A stretch of 64,000 nt of DNA from positions 1 to 64,000 of the forward strand of contig NZ_JANKJG010000010.1 in NCBI RefSeq assembly GCF_024733015.1, given 5' to 3'. The notes beneath the pieces were generated by a model. The model did no database searches. It was not told where the DNA came from and was given only the letters and a program-made list of their open reading frames with translations. This stretch comes from Pseudosulfitobacter koreensis. GTDB taxonomy: Bacteria > Pseudomonadota > Alphaproteobacteria > Rhodobacterales > Rhodobacteraceae. This document shows positions 46,494 to 56,738 of the stretch, one piece after another. Each line of letters opens with the position of its first letter. Positions within the stretch are counted from its first letter, which is position 1. The position numbers were made by a program, and so were the translations under genes.

Positions 46494-48539
46494 TTAAAGA
46501 TCCTTGACCAGCCGCAGCGCATCGTAGATCGCCGCATGGGTGTTGCGCGCGGACACCGCGTCGCCGATGCGGAAAAGCTGAAAGCTGCCCTCGGGATTGC
46601 GCAGGATCTCCTGCGTGCGGCCTTCGATCAGCGCATCGTGATCCACCGCACCGCCATTGCGGCTGAGCGGTTTCAGATCGTGGTAAACCTCGTCCAGCGG
46701 CAGGGTGCCGTAGTTCACCACGACCTGATCATAGTCGGCCTGATGCGTGTGATCGCTGTAATCGGTGCCGATGGTCGCAGTCAGCACGTTGCCGTTGCGC
46801 GCAACGCCCAGCAGCCGGCGCGCGACGGTCATGGTCACGTCCTTGTCCTGCAGGGAGCGCATGTAGGGCACAAGGTTCATGCCCATGATGTCGGGGGCAA
46901 AGCTGCGGTCGGGGGTCATCACCTCGACCTGCGACCCGGCGGCGGCGGCGATTTCGGCGGCTTGCAGGGCAGGGTGGTCGCCGCTTTCGTCATAGATCAG
47001 GATGCGGGCGGCGGGCTTGACGTCGCCAGCGATAATGTCCCAGGCGCTGACCACGTGGGCGGCTTCGATGCTTGTCTCGAACAGCTGGGTGTTGGGCATG
47101 CCGCCGGTGGCCACGATCACCACATCGGGCGATAGGGCGGTGATGTCCGCAGGCTCGGCCCAGGTGTTGAAATGAAACGTCACATCGCGGGCGGCGCATT
47201 GCGCCATGCGCCAGTCGATGATCCCGATCATCTCGCGGCGGCGCGGGGTGCGGGCAGTCAGGCGGATTTGCCCGCCGGGGTCGGGTTGCGCCTCGAACAC
47301 CGTCACGTCGTGGCCGCGCACGGCGGCGACCCGCGCCGCTTCCAGCCCCGCCGGTCCTGCGCCCACGATCACTACTTTGCGGCGTATTTCGGCCACGGGA
47401 ATGTCATGCGGCATCGTCAGCTCGCGCCCGGTCGCCGCGTTGTGGATGCACAGCGCCTCGCCCGCCTGATAGATCCGGTCGAGGCAATAGGTGGCACCAA
47501 CGCAGGGGCGGATATCCTCCTCGCGGCCTTCGATGATCTTGCGCACGATATGCGGATCGGCCATGTGCGCGCGGGTCATGCCGACCATGTCCAGCAGCCC
47601 TGCCTCGACCGCATGGCGCGCGGTCGCCACATCGGGAATGCGCGCGGCGTGAAAGGTGGGCATGCCGGTGGCGCGGCGCACTTCGCCCGCGAAATCCAGA
47701 TGCGGCGCACTTTTCATGCCCTGCACCGGGATCACGTCGGTCATGGCAGGGTCGGTGTGGATGCGCCCGCGAATGACGTTCAGAAAATCCAACTGCCCGC
47801 TTGCGGCCAGTATCTTCGATATCTCCAGTCCCTCGGCGGCGTCGATGCCGCCTTTCTGCGCCTCGTCCGCCGTGAACCGGAATCCCACGATGAAATCATT
47901 GCCCACACGTTTGCGCACGGCGCCCAGCACCTCCATCGGAAACCGCATCCGGTTTTCCAGCGTATCGGCACCGTATGGCCCGGTCAGATCATTGGTCAGC
48001 GGCGACCAGAACTGGTCCAGCAGGTGCCCGTAGACCTGCAATTCGATCCCGTCCATGCCGCCCGCCTGCATCCGCTCGGCGGCGTCGGCAAACTGGGTGA
48101 TGATCCGCTCGATGTCCCAGTCCTCGATCAGCTTGGGAAAGGCATGGTGGGCCGGTTCGCGGTGCCGCGAGGACGAGACCGAAGGCAGCCAGTCGCCCTT
48201 GTTCCAGGTGGTGCGGCGGCCCAGATGAGTCAGCTGGATCATCACCGCACAGCCGTGTTCGTGGCACCCGTCGGTCAGCCGCCTGATCCACGGCACCACC
48301 TCGTCCTTGTAGGCCAGCACGTTGTTGAACACCGGCGGGCTGTCGCGCGACACCGAAGCCGACCCTGCCGTCATCGCCAGCGCCACGCCGGCCTTGGCAC
48401 GCTCGGCGTGATAGGCGGCATAGCGGTCCGTGGGCATGCCGTTTTCGGGATAGGCCGGTTCGTGGCTGGTGGTCATGATCCGGTTTTTCAGTGTCAGATG
48501 TTTCAACTGAAAGGGCTGCAAAAGCGGATCTTTGGACAT
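46494..48539 (-). CDS. Old-yellow-enzyme/TMADH-type demethylase (DgcA or N-methylproline demethylase-like)
   Basis: 681 residues. Residues about 1-370 form the FMN-binding OYE TIM barrel (QPFQLKHLTLKNRIMTTSHEP; MIQLTHLGRR; GMDGIELQVYGHLLDQFWSPLTND). A cysteine motif C-V-G-A-T-Y-C-L at about 345-352 is where the family places a 4Fe-4S cluster. Residues about 385-681 carry a second dinucleotide fold (KVVIVGAGPAGLEAARVAA). This architecture is shared by trimethylamine dehydrogenase, 2,4-dienoyl-CoA reductase, DgcA and N-methylproline demethylase. The N-terminus looks closest to the last two. Divergent from an aldehyde dehydrogenase. Predicted to remove N-methyl groups, with the exact substrate unknown. 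Confidence 0.82.
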   Translation of the reverse strand: MSKDPLLQPFQLKHLTLKNRIMTTSHEPAYPENGMPTDRYAAYHAERAKAGVALAMTAGSASVSRDSPPVFNNVLAYKDEVVPWIRRLTDGCHEHGCAVMIQLTHLGRRTTWNKGDWLPSVSSSRHREPAHHAFPKLIEDWDIERIITQFADAAERMQAGGMDGIELQVYGHLLDQFWSPLTNDLTGPYGADTLENRMRFPMEVLGAVRKRVGNDFIVGFRFTADEAQKGGIDAAEGLEISKILAASGQLDFLNVIRGRIHTDPAMTDVIPVQGMKSAPHLDFAGEVRRATGMPTFHAARIPDVATARHAVEAGLLDMVGMTRAHMADPHIVRKIIEGREEDIRPCVGATYCLDRIYQAGEALCIHNAATGRELTMPHDIPVAEIRRKVVIVGAGPAGLEAARVAAVRGHDVTVFEAQPDPGGQIRLTARTPRRREMIGIIDWRMAQCAARDVTFHFNTWAEPADITALSPDVVIVATGGMPNTQLFETSIEAAHVVSAWDIIAGDVKPAARILIYDESGDHPALQAAEIAAAAGSQVEVMTPDRSFAPDIMGMNLVPYMRSLQDKDVTMTVARRLLGVARNGNVLTATIGTDYSDHTHQADYDQVVVNYGTLPLDEVYHDLKPLSRNGGAVDHDALIEGRTQEILRNPEGSFQLFRIGDAVSARNTHAAIYDALRLVKDL

Positions 48540-48747
48540 GACGTGTTCCTTGCTGGGGGTGTGGTATGTGCATCCTAGCGGCTGAGATGCCGCAGGGACG
48601 CGTCGCACTGCGACGTTGACCTGTCAGGGCGCGACAGGGCAAGGCCCCCCCGCGATATCATGGCGCGTACTGGACAAGGCGAGGGGCCGCGACTATCCCC
48701 GCCGGGGCGTCGTCTTTTGACAGACGCCAGACAGAAAGGGCCGCGCC

Positions 48748-50184
48748 ATGCTCGACAAGCGTCAGTTCTACATCGACGGCGGGTGGGTCGCCCCGTTGGC
48801 GGGCACCGACCGGCTGGTGATCGATCCCGCAACCGAAGACCCTTTTGCTACCATCGCACTGGGCGGCGAGGCGGATACCAATTTCGCCGTGGCCGCCGCC
48901 CGCGCGGCGTTTCCCCATTGGCGCACCTCGACCAAGGCGCAGCGGCTGGACCTGATCCGCGCGATCCGCGATGTGTATATGCGCCGCTCGGACGAGATGG
49001 GCGCGGTCATCAGCCGCGAGGTCGGCGCGCCGCTGGAGATGTCGATTGCCCAGCAGGCGCGCACCAGCAGTTCGCATTTTACCGGTTTTATCGACGCGCT
49101 GGAGGCGTTCGACTTCGACCGTCCGCTGCGTGCGGACACGCCGCATGACCGCATATTGTACGAACCGATTGGCGTCGCTGCGCTGATCACGCCGTGGAAC
49201 TGGCCGATGAAGCAGATCGTGCTCAAGGTCATTCCGGCGCTGGCATCGGGCTGTACCGCCGTGCTGAAACCGTCGGAACAATCGCCGCTCTCCGCGATGC
49301 TTTTCGCCGAGATATTGCACGAGGCGGGCGTGCCTGCGGGTGTGTTCAACATGATCAACGGCGATGGGCGGGGCGTGGGCGCGCAACTGTCGGCGCATCC
49401 GGACGTGGACATGATCAGCTTTACCGGATCGACCGACGCGGGCCGCGCGATCACGCGGGCCGGGGCGGAAACGGTGAAACGCGTCTGTCTGGAACTGGGT
49501 GGCAAGGGGGCGAACATGATCTTTGCCGATGCGGACGCGGATGCGGTGCAAAACGGGGTGATGCGCTGTTTCAACAACTCGGGCCAGTCGTGCAACGCGC
49601 CCAGCCGGATGCTGGTCGAGCGTGCGCGCTATGATCAGGCAGTGGCACAGGCGCAAGAGGTCGCGGCCGCGTTCACCGTGGGCGGCACATCTGAAACCGC
49701 GCCGCACATCGGGCCGGTGGTCAATGCTGCACAATTCGACAAGATCCAGACGCTGATCGCCGCAGGCATCGACGAGGGCGCGCGGCTGGTGGCAGGCGGA
49801 CTTGGCCGTCCCGAGGGGCTGGAGCGCGGGTATTTCGTGCGGCCCACGGTGTTTGCCGATTGCACGCCCGACATGGCGATCATGCGCACGGAAATCTTTG
49901 GTCCCGTGCTGTCGATGATGCCCTTCGACACCGAGGACGAGGCCGTAGCCATCGCCAATGACACCGATTACGGGCTGACCAACTATGTCCAGACCGCCGA
50001 CCCCGACCGCGCCATGCGCATCGCCCGCGAGGTCCGCTCGGGCATGGTCGAGATCAACGAACAGCGCCGCAGCACCGGTGCGCCGTTCGGTGGGATGAAG
50101 CAATCGGGCAATGGCCGCGAGGGCGGCATCTGGGGGCTGGAAGAGTTCCTGGAAGTGCGCGCGATCAGCGGCTGGCCTGCCTAG
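48748..50184 (+). CDS. NAD(P)-dependent aldehyde dehydrogenase
   Basis: 478 residues, standard ALDH length. Motifs: TPWNWPMKQI (cofactor binding), the LELGGKGAN glutamate at about 250, FNNSGQSCNAPSR with the catalytic cysteine at about 285, and IFGPVLSMMPF. It is divergent from the demethylase-like flavoprotein and convergent with hutC (stop codons 3 bp apart). It may oxidise the aldehyde released by demethylation or transamination elsewhere in the window, but that link is by proximity only. Confidence 0.88.
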   Translation: MLDKRQFYIDGGWVAPLAGTDRLVIDPATEDPFATIALGGEADTNFAVAAARAAFPHWRTSTKAQRLDLIRAIRDVYMRRSDEMGAVISREVGAPLEMSIAQQARTSSSHFTGFIDALEAFDFDRPLRADTPHDRILYEPIGVAALITPWNWPMKQIVLKVIPALASGCTAVLKPSEQSPLSAMLFAEILHEAGVPAGVFNMINGDGRGVGAQLSAHPDVDMISFTGSTDAGRAITRAGAETVKRVCLELGGKGANMIFADADADAVQNGVMRCFNNSGQSCNAPSRMLVERARYDQAVAQAQEVAAAFTVGGTSETAPHIGPVVNAAQFDKIQTLIAAGIDEGARLVAGGLGRPEGLERGYFVRPTVFADCTPDMAIMRTEIFGPVLSMMPFDTEDEAVAIANDTDYGLTNYVQTADPDRAMRIAREVRSGMVEINEQRRSTGAPFGGMKQSGNGREGGIWGLEEFLEVRAISGWPA

Positions 50185-50186
50185 GG

Positions 50187-50882
50187 CTATAAATCTGCCT
50201 GCATGCTGTGGCCGGGTGCGAAGAGCAGGCGCACGCGCGTCACGGCAACCGGCCCGTTCCATGTGTTGCGCGTCAGGGCGAAGAGCGCGGCCCCAGCGTC
50301 GCAGCCCAGATCCCGCGCCTCTGCCACAGTCGCGCTCTGCGCCGACAGGGCGATGTCGCCGCGGGTATAAGGGGTGTGCTCCAACAGCCATTCGTTGGCG
50401 CTGGTGGTCTCGAACGGCTGGTCCAGCACACCGGGCGCGCCCTGTGGATTTATCCAGCGGTCTTCCAGCGCATAGGGCGCGCCGTCGGCGAAATGCAGCG
50501 CGCGGATGTGCAGCAATGTGGCATCAGCGGTGTTCAGCGCCGCACGTACGGGGGCAGGTGGGCGCGTCATGCTGCGTTCCAGCAGCGCATAGCCATAGCG
50601 CGCGCCTTTCTCCTCGACCTCTTGCCGTATCACCGCGATGGACAGCGTCGCCCGCGCCACGGGTTGCAGGGCCACGCGCGTGCCTGCCTTGCGCTTGCGG
50701 TCCAGCAATCCCGCCTCGGCCACGGCGCGCAGGGCGCGGTTGACCGTGGCGCGCGCGCAGCCGAATTCGGATGCCAGATCGGCCTCGTTCGGGATCAGGT
50801 CCCCCGGTGCCCATTCGCGCGCGTGGATGCGCCGCAGCACTTCCTGTTGCACCGCCTGCCAGTTGCGAAAAGCTGTCGTCAC
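50187..50882 (-). CDS. hutC: Histidine-utilization repressor HutC (GntR family)
   Basis: 231 residues. A GntR winged helix (about 5-70: NEADLASEFGCARATVNRALRAVAEAGLL) precedes a UTRA effector domain (about 90-225). Start is a GTG at 50882 with AGGGGAC 5 bases upstream; the longer open frame upstream runs antisense through hutI and is not coding. Divergent from hutIHU. HutC proteins bind urocanate and derepress the hut operon; an inverted repeat in the intergenic promoter is the likely operator. Confidence 0.9.
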   Translation of the reverse strand: MTTAFRNWQAVQQEVLRRIHAREWAPGDLIPNEADLASEFGCARATVNRALRAVAEAGLLDRKRKAGTRVALQPVARATLSIAVIRQEVEEKGARYGYALLERSMTRPPAPVRAALNTADATLLHIRALHFADGAPYALEDRWINPQGAPGVLDQPFETTSANEWLLEHTPYTRGDIALSAQSATVAEARDLGCDAGAALFALTRNTWNGPVAVTRVRLLFAPGHSMQADL

Positions 50883-50935
50883 GTCGCGGTCCCCTCTGGG
50901 TGTTCGGTCCGGGTGCCGGGCTTCGTAGCCCGTGC

Positions 50936-50981
50936 TTGACAGAATATTATGTGCAGACATAATAATTGTAAAGATGTACAT
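50936..50981 (+). promoter_or_regulatory. hutI promoter with HutC operator
   Basis: A TTGACA box (50936-50941) and CATAAT (50958-50963), 16 bp apart, form a good sigma-70 promoter toward hutI. A perfect inverted repeat with 8-bp arms, TATTATGT-GCAG-ACATAATA (50945-50964), overlaps the spacer and -10. A further TGTACA palindrome lies at 50975-50980. Both resemble GntR/HutC operator half-sites (TGT...ACA). Confidence 0.75.
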
Positions 50982-51002
50982 AAACCAAGGTGAGTCGTAC
51001 CA

Positions 51003-52196
51003 ATGCTTTTGACCAATGCCCGTATCGCCACCATGGCCACGCCGGACGGCTATGGCCTGATCGACGACGGCGCGATTGTCGTGCAAGGCGACCGGATCGT
51101 TTGGGTCGGAGCGATGGCAGACCTGCCTGCCGCACATGCCGCGCAGGACGCGACCGATCTGGGTGGGCGGTTGGTGACCCCTGCGCTGATCGACTGCCAC
51201 ACCCATCTGGTGTTTGGCGGAAATCGCGCGGGCGAGTTTGAACAGCGGCTGGAAGGCGCGACCTATGAGCAGATCGCGCGCAGCGGCGGTGGGATTGTCT
51301 CGACGGTGCGGGCCACGCGTGATGCCACGCCTGATGCCTTGCTGCGCGATGCGCTGACGCGTGTCGATGCGATGATCGCTGAAGGGGTCGCGACGATTGA
51401 AATCAAGTCCGGCTATGGTCTCGATCGCGAGACAGAGCTGAAGATGTTGCGCGTGGCGCGCCGGATCGCGGACATGCGCCCGGTGACCGTGCGCACCAGC
51501 TATCTTGGCGCACATGCCGTGCCGCCCGAGTTTGCGGGCGATGCGGACGGCTATCTTGACCAGGTCTGCATCCCGACCCTGCACGCCGCCCATGCCGAGG
51601 GGCTGGTCGATGCGGTGGACGGGTTCTGCGAAGGCATCGCCTTTGACACCACGCAGATCGCGCTGGTGTTCGATGCGGCCCGTGCGCTGGGCCTGCCGGT
51701 CAAGCTGCATGCCGAGCAACTGTCGAACATCGGCGGCACGCAGTTGGCCGCGCGTTACGCTGCGCTCAGCGCTGATCACGTGGAATACGCCAACGATGCC
51801 GACGCGCAGGCGTTGGGGCAGGCGGGCAGCGTCGCGGTTTTGCTGCCCGGTGCGTTCTACACCCTGCGCGAGACGCAGATGCCGCCCGTCGCGGCCTTCC
51901 GCGCAGCGGGCGTGCCGATGGCCATCGCCACCGATTGCAACCCCGGTTCGTCGCCGCTGGCCTCGCCCCTGCTGGCGCTGAACATGGCCTGCACTCTGTT
52001 CCGATTGACCCCCGCAGAGGCGCTTGCCGGGCTGACCCGCAACGCGGCGCTGGCACTGGGCTTGGCGGATCAGGGCCGCATCGCCCCTGACATGCGTGCC
52101 GATCTTGCGGTCTGGGACGTGACCGAGCCTGCCGAGCTTGCCTATCGCATCGGCTTTAACCCCCTGCACACCCGCATTTTCGGAGGAACCCCGTGA
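51003..52196 (+). CDS. hutI: Imidazolonepropionase
   Basis: 397 residues, the usual HutI length. Amidohydrolase motifs: [25 protein letters not shown] (metal-binding His-x-His and substrate loop), [16 protein letters not shown] and [10 protein letters not shown]. It hydrolyses 4-imidazolone-5-propanoate to N-formimidoyl-L-glutamate, third step of histidine degradation. First gene of hutIHU, overlapping hutH by 4 bp. Confidence 0.93.
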   Translation: MLLTNARIATMATPDGYGLIDDGAIVVQGDRIVWVGAMADLPAAHAAQDATDLGGRLVTPALIDCHTHLVFGGNRAGEFEQRLEGATYEQIARSGGGIVSTVRATRDATPDALLRDALTRVDAMIAEGVATIEIKSGYGLDRETELKMLRVARRIADMRPVTVRTSYLGAHAVPPEFAGDADGYLDQVCIPTLHAAHAEGLVDAVDGFCEGIAFDTTQIALVFDAARALGLPVKLHAEQLSNIGGTQLAARYAALSADHVEYANDADAQALGQAGSVAVLLPGAFYTLRETQMPPVAAFRAAGVPMAIATDCNPGSSPLASPLLALNMACTLFRLTPAEALAGLTRNAALALGLADQGRIAPDMRADLAVWDVTEPAELAYRIGFNPLHTRIFGGTP

Positions 52197-53749
52197 TCGT
52201 TACCCTGACACCCGGCACGACATCCCTGTCGACCCTGCACCACATCTGGGCGCATGGTCCTGCGGCGGAATTGACGCCCGATGCCCGTCCGCGCGTCGAG
52301 GCGGCGGCGGCGCTGGTCGCCAAGGCGGCAGCGGGCGAGGCGGCGGTGTACGGCGTGAACACCGGCTTTGGCAAGCTTGCCTCGGTCAAGATCGCCGCGA
52401 AGGACACCGCGCGGTTGCAGCGCAACCTGATCCTGTCGCATTGCTGTGGCGTGGGCACGCCGCTGGACGAGGCCACGACGCGGCTGATGATGGTGCTGAA
52501 ACTGCTGTCGCTGGGGCGCGGGGCGTCGGGCGTGGTGTGGTCCACCGTCGCGCTGATCGAAGGCATGCTGGCGCAGGGCGTGATGCCGGTGATCCCCGAC
52601 CAAGGCTCGGTCGGGGCGTCGGGCGATCTGGCGCCGCTGGCACATATGGCCGCCGTGATGATCGGCGAGGGCGAGGCGATCCATCAGGGCATCCGCATGG
52701 CAGGTGGCGACGCGCTGCGTGCCGCAGGCTTGCAGCCGATCACGCTGGGGCCGAAAGAAGGGTTGGCGCTGATCAACGGCACGCAGTTTTCCACCGCCTG
52801 CGCGCTGGTGGGGTTGTGGGGCGCCTGGGCCAATGCGGCGGCCAGCGTCGTCACCTGCGCGCTCAGCACCGATGCGATCATGGGCAGCACGGCACCGCTG
52901 GAAGATGCGATTCACACTCTGCGCGGTCACGCGGGCCAGATCGCCGTCGCCCGTGCGCAGCGCGCCCTCATGGAAGGCTCGCAGATCCGCGAAAGCCACC
53001 GCGATGGCGACACCCGTGTGCAGGACCCGTATTGCATTCGCTGCCAGCCGCAAGTGACAGGGGCCGCGATGGACCTGCTGCACGCCGCCGCGCGCACGCT
53101 TGAGATCGAGGCGAACGCGGTGACGGACAACCCGCTGGTGCTGGTCGATGATACACACCCAGAGGGCGGGATGATCGTCTCGGGCGGGAATTTTCATGCC
53201 GAACCCGTGGGCTTTGCCGCCGACCAGATCGCCGTGGCGATATCCGAGATGGGCGCGATCGCGCAGCGCCGCGTGGCGTTGATGGTCGATCCGAACCTCA
53301 GTTTCGATCTGCCGCCGTTCCTGACCCCCGATCCGGGCCTGAACTCGGGCCTGATGATCGCCGAAGTCACCACCGCCGCCCTGATGAGCGAGAACAAGCA
53401 TCTGGCCAATCCCTGCACCACCGACAGCACGCCGACCTCTGCCAATCAGGAGGATCACGTCAGCATGGCCGCCCATGCCGCGCGCAGGCTGGCGCGGATG
53501 AACACCAACCTGAACGTGATCCTGGGCGTCGAGGCGATCTGCGGCGCGCAGGGCATCGGCTTTCGCGCGCCGCTGCAGACCAGTGCGACGTTGCAATCGG
53601 TCATCGCCACCCTGCGCCGGTCGGTGCCGGAGGTGGTCGAGGACCGCTACATGGCCCCCAGCTTGGAGGCCGCGGCGGCATTGATCCGGGACGGTCAGTT
53701 GATCGAGACTGCCGACCTTCCCGGCTTTGTGCGCGGCGAACTTGCGTGA
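52193..53749 (+). CDS. hutH: Histidine ammonia-lyase
   Basis: 518 residues. The MIO prosthetic group would form from Ala142-Ser143-Gly144 in [14 protein letters not shown]. Family motifs [11 protein letters not shown] and [13 protein letters not shown] are intact. It deaminates histidine to urocanate, the first step. GTG start with GGAGG upstream, overlapping the hutI stop. Followed by hutU after 34 bp. Confidence 0.94.
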   Translation: MIVTLTPGTTSLSTLHHIWAHGPAAELTPDARPRVEAAAALVAKAAAGEAAVYGVNTGFGKLASVKIAAKDTARLQRNLILSHCCGVGTPLDEATTRLMMVLKLLSLGRGASGVVWSTVALIEGMLAQGVMPVIPDQGSVGASGDLAPLAHMAAVMIGEGEAIHQGIRMAGGDALRAAGLQPITLGPKEGLALINGTQFSTACALVGLWGAWANAAASVVTCALSTDAIMGSTAPLEDAIHTLRGHAGQIAVARAQRALMEGSQIRESHRDGDTRVQDPYCIRCQPQVTGAAMDLLHAAARTLEIEANAVTDNPLVLVDDTHPEGGMIVSGGNFHAEPVGFAADQIAVAISEMGAIAQRRVALMVDPNLSFDLPPFLTPDPGLNSGLMIAEVTTAALMSENKHLANPCTTDSTPTSANQEDHVSMAAHAARRLARMNTNLNVILGVEAICGAQGIGFRAPLQTSATLQSVIATLRRSVPEVVEDRYMAPSLEAAAALIRDGQLIETADLPGFVRGELA

Positions 53750-53783
53750 CTTCCATCCATATACAGCAGTCGAAAGGCACATC

Positions 53784-55454
53784 ATGACCAATCCGCGCCA
53801 CAACCTTCGCGACGTCTATCCCGACACCGGCACCACGATCACCGCCAAAAGCTGGCTGACCGAGGCACCGATGCGGATGCTGATGAACAACCTGCACCCC
53901 GACGTGGCCGAGAACCCGCATGAGCTGGTGGTGTACGGCGGCATCGGTCGTGCCGCCCGCACCTGGGAGGATTTCGACGCCATCGTCGCCGCGCTGAAAG
54001 AGCTGGAAGACAACCAGACGCTGCTGGTGCAATCGGGCAAACCGGTGGGCGTGTTCCAGACCCACAAGGATGCGCCGCGGGTGCTGATCGCCAATTCGAA
54101 CCTGGTGCCGCATTGGGCCAATTGGGACCATTTCAACGAGTTGGATAAAAAGGGCCTGGCGATGTACGGCCAGATGACCGCCGGGTCCTGGATCTATATC
54201 GGGACCCAAGGCATCGTGCAGGGCACCTACGAGACCTTCATGGAGGCGGGACGCCAGCACTATGATGGCGATCTGAAAGGGCGCTGGATTTTGACCGGGG
54301 GCCTTGGTGGTATGGGCGGCGCGCAGCCGCTTGCGGCGGTGATGGCGGGGGCGTGCTGTCTGGCGGTGGAATGCGACGAGACCCGCGTCGATTTTCGCCT
54401 GCGCACGCGCTATGTCGACGAAAAGGCGCACACGCTGGACCGCGCGCTTGAGATGATCGAGACCTGGACCAAGGCGGGTGAGGCGAAAAGCGTGGGGCTG
54501 ATTGGCAACGCCGCCGATATCTTTGCCGAACTGGTCGCGCGCGGCGTGCGCCCCGACATGGTAACCGACCAGACATCGGCCCATGACCCCGTGCATGGCT
54601 ATCTGCCGCAGGGCTGGAGCGTGGCCGAATGGCGTGCCAAGCAGGAAACCGACCCCAAGGGCGTCGAGAAAGCCGCCCGCGCGTCGATGAAAAATCACGT
54701 CGCCGCCATGGTCGATTTCTGGAACGCGGGCGTGCCGACGCTGGATTACGGCAACAACATCCGGCAGGTCGCACAGGAAGAGGGGCTGGAGAATGCCTTT
54801 GCCTTTCCCGGATTTGTGCCTGCCTATATCCGCCCGCTGTTCTGTCGTGGCATCGGCCCGTTCCGTTGGGCGGCGCTGTCGGGCGATCCCGAGGACATCT
54901 ACAGGACCGACGCCAAGGTGAAGGAGCTGATCGACGATCCGCATCTGCACAACTGGCTGGACATGGCACGCGCGCGGATCTCGTTTCAGGGGCTGCCTGC
55001 GCGCATCTGCTGGGTGGGCCTGGGCCTGCGCGACAAGCTGGGGCTGGCGTTCAATGAAATGGTCCGCACCGGAGAGTTGTCGGCACCTGTCGTCATTGGC
55101 CGCGACCACCTCGATTCAGGCTCCGTCGCGTCCCCCAACCGCGAGACCGAGGCGATGAAGGACGGGTCGGACGCGGTCAGCGACTGGCCGCTGCTCAATG
55201 CGATGCTGAACGTGGCCAGCGGGGCCACATGGGTGTCGCTGCACCACGGCGGCGGGGTCGGCATGGGCTTTTCCCAGCACTCGGGCATGGTGATCTGCTG
55301 CGACGGGTCAGAGGACGCCGACCGCCGCATTGCCAACGTGCTGTGGAACGATCCTGCGACGGGTGTGATGCGCCATGCGGATGCAGGCTATGACATCGCG
55401 CTGGACTGCGCGCGCGAGAACGGGCTGAACCTGCCCGGTATCCTCAAGAGCTGA
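53784..55454 (+). CDS. hutU: Urocanate hydratase
   Basis: 556 residues, typical length. Recognisable blocks include [26 protein letters not shown] N-terminus, [14 protein letters not shown] (NAD-binding), and the conserved catalytic-region stretch [17 protein letters not shown] followed by [22 protein letters not shown]. It converts urocanate to imidazolonepropionate using tightly bound NAD+. Last gene of the hut transcript in this window. hutF and hutG, needed to finish conversion of formimidoylglutamate, are not present here. Confidence 0.94.
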   Translation: MTNPRHNLRDVYPDTGTTITAKSWLTEAPMRMLMNNLHPDVAENPHELVVYGGIGRAARTWEDFDAIVAALKELEDNQTLLVQSGKPVGVFQTHKDAPRVLIANSNLVPHWANWDHFNELDKKGLAMYGQMTAGSWIYIGTQGIVQGTYETFMEAGRQHYDGDLKGRWILTGGLGGMGGAQPLAAVMAGACCLAVECDETRVDFRLRTRYVDEKAHTLDRALEMIETWTKAGEAKSVGLIGNAADIFAELVARGVRPDMVTDQTSAHDPVHGYLPQGWSVAEWRAKQETDPKGVEKAARASMKNHVAAMVDFWNAGVPTLDYGNNIRQVAQEEGLENAFAFPGFVPAYIRPLFCRGIGPFRWAALSGDPEDIYRTDAKVKELIDDPHLHNWLDMARARISFQGLPARICWVGLGLRDKLGLAFNEMVRTGELSAPVVIGRDHLDSGSVASPNRETEAMKDGSDAVSDWPLLNAMLNVASGATWVSLHHGGGVGMGFSQHSGMVICCDGSEDADRRIANVLWNDPATGVMRHADAGYDIALDCARENGLNLPGILKS

Positions 55455-55463
55455 TGGAAGAGT

Positions 55464-55485
55464 GGCGGGGGACAGCCCCCGCCTT
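55464..55485. terminator. Bidirectional terminator-like hairpin between hutU and marR
   Basis: An 8-bp GC stem, GGCGGGGG/CCCCCGCC, with an ACAG loop lies in the 39-bp gap between the convergent hutU and MarR genes. The T-run is weak (TT), so efficiency is uncertain. Confidence 0.55.
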
Positions 55486-55493
55486 GAAAGCGC

Positions 55494-55958
55494 TCAGAAA
55501 TCGCGGCGCAAGGCCACCGTTTCCAGCTGATCCAGCACCTTGAAGAAGGTCTCAAGCTCGGCGCGCGGCATCCCGTCGGTCAGCGCCTGCTGGCGGCGCA
55601 TCATGATCGGCAGTACCTTTTCCTTCAGCGCGCGCCCCGCTTCGGTCGCGCTGAGCAACTGGCGCCGCTGATCGCTTTCATCCTGCACCGAGGCGATATA
55701 GCCCTTTTCCACCAGCGCCTTGATCGACCGGCTGATCTGCGCCTTGTCCAGACGGCTTTCCTGCACGATCATGCTCATCGTGGCGGTGGACATGCTGCGC
55801 AGGATGAACAGGACGCGCCATTCGGTCAGGGTGATGTCGCTGTGCGCCGACAGTACCTGCGCGGCCTGTGCGTTCAGCGCATTTTGCAGCTTGGACAAAC
55901 GATAGGTCAGATACTGACGCAAATCGAATTGGGATATGATCTGTTCGTCGTCTTTCAT
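55494..55958 (-). CDS. MarR-family transcriptional regulator
   Basis: 154 residues. The winged helix is clear: LTEWRVLFILRSMSTATMSMIVQESRLDKAQISRSIKALVEKGYIASVQDESDQRRQLLSATEAGR (about 45-110). The start at 55958 gives the usual MarR length; upstream frame extension is not homologous. It faces hutU and lies opposite the sigma-factor operon. Target genes are not evident; the 237-bp gap before the sigma gene could hold its site. Effector unknown. Confidence 0.85.
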   Translation of the reverse strand: MKDDEQIISQFDLRQYLTYRLSKLQNALNAQAAQVLSAHSDITLTEWRVLFILRSMSTATMSMIVQESRLDKAQISRSIKALVEKGYIASVQDESDQRRQLLSATEAGRALKEKVLPIMMRRQQALTDGMPRAELETFFKVLDQLETVALRRDF

Positions 55959-56195
55959 TGGCGCGCAAATTCCGGCGGTTCGCTCAGGCGGCACCCGCGT
56001 GGCGCACAACCTGAGGGGGTAAAATGGGGTTGCATCATTAAGATGCCGATTGGTTTGACTTGTCAACTTCCGGTGGTGCGGGAGGTTCCCATGTTTCTGA
56101 ATCCCGCAATGCGTCGCGCGTCCGGTTCCATTGATTTCGCACGTGCAATCAAGATTAACTGTTGAAACGCCGGATGGCTGTGGCATGTATGGCGC

Positions 56196-56738
56196 ATGGA
56201 GCATTCCGATCTGGAAGATATGATATCCCGCTGTGCCTTGCGCGACCGTGCAGCGTTCGAAGCTCTGTTCGATGCCACCTCTGCGAAACTTCTGGCCGTG
56301 TGCCTGCGTGTCTTGTCCAACAAAGCCTCAGCAGAGGATGCAATGCAGGACGCTTATATCAAAATCTGGACGCATGCCGGACGGTATCAGACCACGGGCC
56401 ACAGCCCGATGACCTGGCTGATCACGATCGCGCGGAACACCGCGATCGACCGTTTGCGCAAACGCAAGTTCACGTCGGACGTCGATGATCCGGCGCTTGC
56501 GCTTGCGTCGCCCGATCCCGGACCCGAAGCGCTGGTCGTGGCCGCATCCTCGGCACGCCGCCTGTCGGGCTGCATGGACGAACTGCCCCCCGACCGCGCC
56601 GCCGCCGTGCGCGGTGCCTATCTGGACGGACGCAGCTATGCCGAACTGGCCACTGAATTCAAACAGCCGCTGAACACGATGCGCACCTGGCTGCGCCGTG
56701 GTCTGATCGCGCTGCGCGAGTGTATGTCCGATGGCTGA
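56196..56738 (+). CDS. ECF-type RNA polymerase sigma factor (SigK/RpoE-like)
   Basis: 180 residues. Sigma region 2 (DRAAFEALFDATSAKLLAVCLRVLSNKASAEDAMQDAYIKIW, about 18-60, then TGHSPMTWLITIARNTAIDRLRKRK) and region 4 (LPPDRAAAVRGAYLDGRSYAELATEFKQPLNTMRTWLRRGLIALRE) are both complete. It overlaps the anti-sigma gene by 8 bp, the normal arrangement for an autoregulated pair. The order sigma, anti-sigma, fasciclin, MsrB recalls SigK-RskA controlling fasciclin proteins in mycobacteria. Confidence 0.88.
   Translation: MEHSDLEDMISRCALRDRAAFEALFDATSAKLLAVCLRVLSNKASAEDAMQDAYIKIWTHAGRYQTTGHSPMTWLITIARNTAIDRLRKRKFTSDVDDPALALASPDPGPEALVVAASSARRLSGCMDELPPDRAAAVRGAYLDGRSYAELATEFKQPLNTMRTWLRRGLIALRECMSDG

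Noticed and set aside
50883..52169. Long upstream extension of the hutC reading frame through hutI
   Set aside because: The extension is antisense to hutI and lacks any motif; the GntR domain begins right after the GTG at 50882.
55486..55496. AGCGCTCA near the 3' end of the MarR gene as a fourth TetR operator
   Set aside because: Only part of the core matches, it lies at a gene end, and the downstream AAACTT element is missing.
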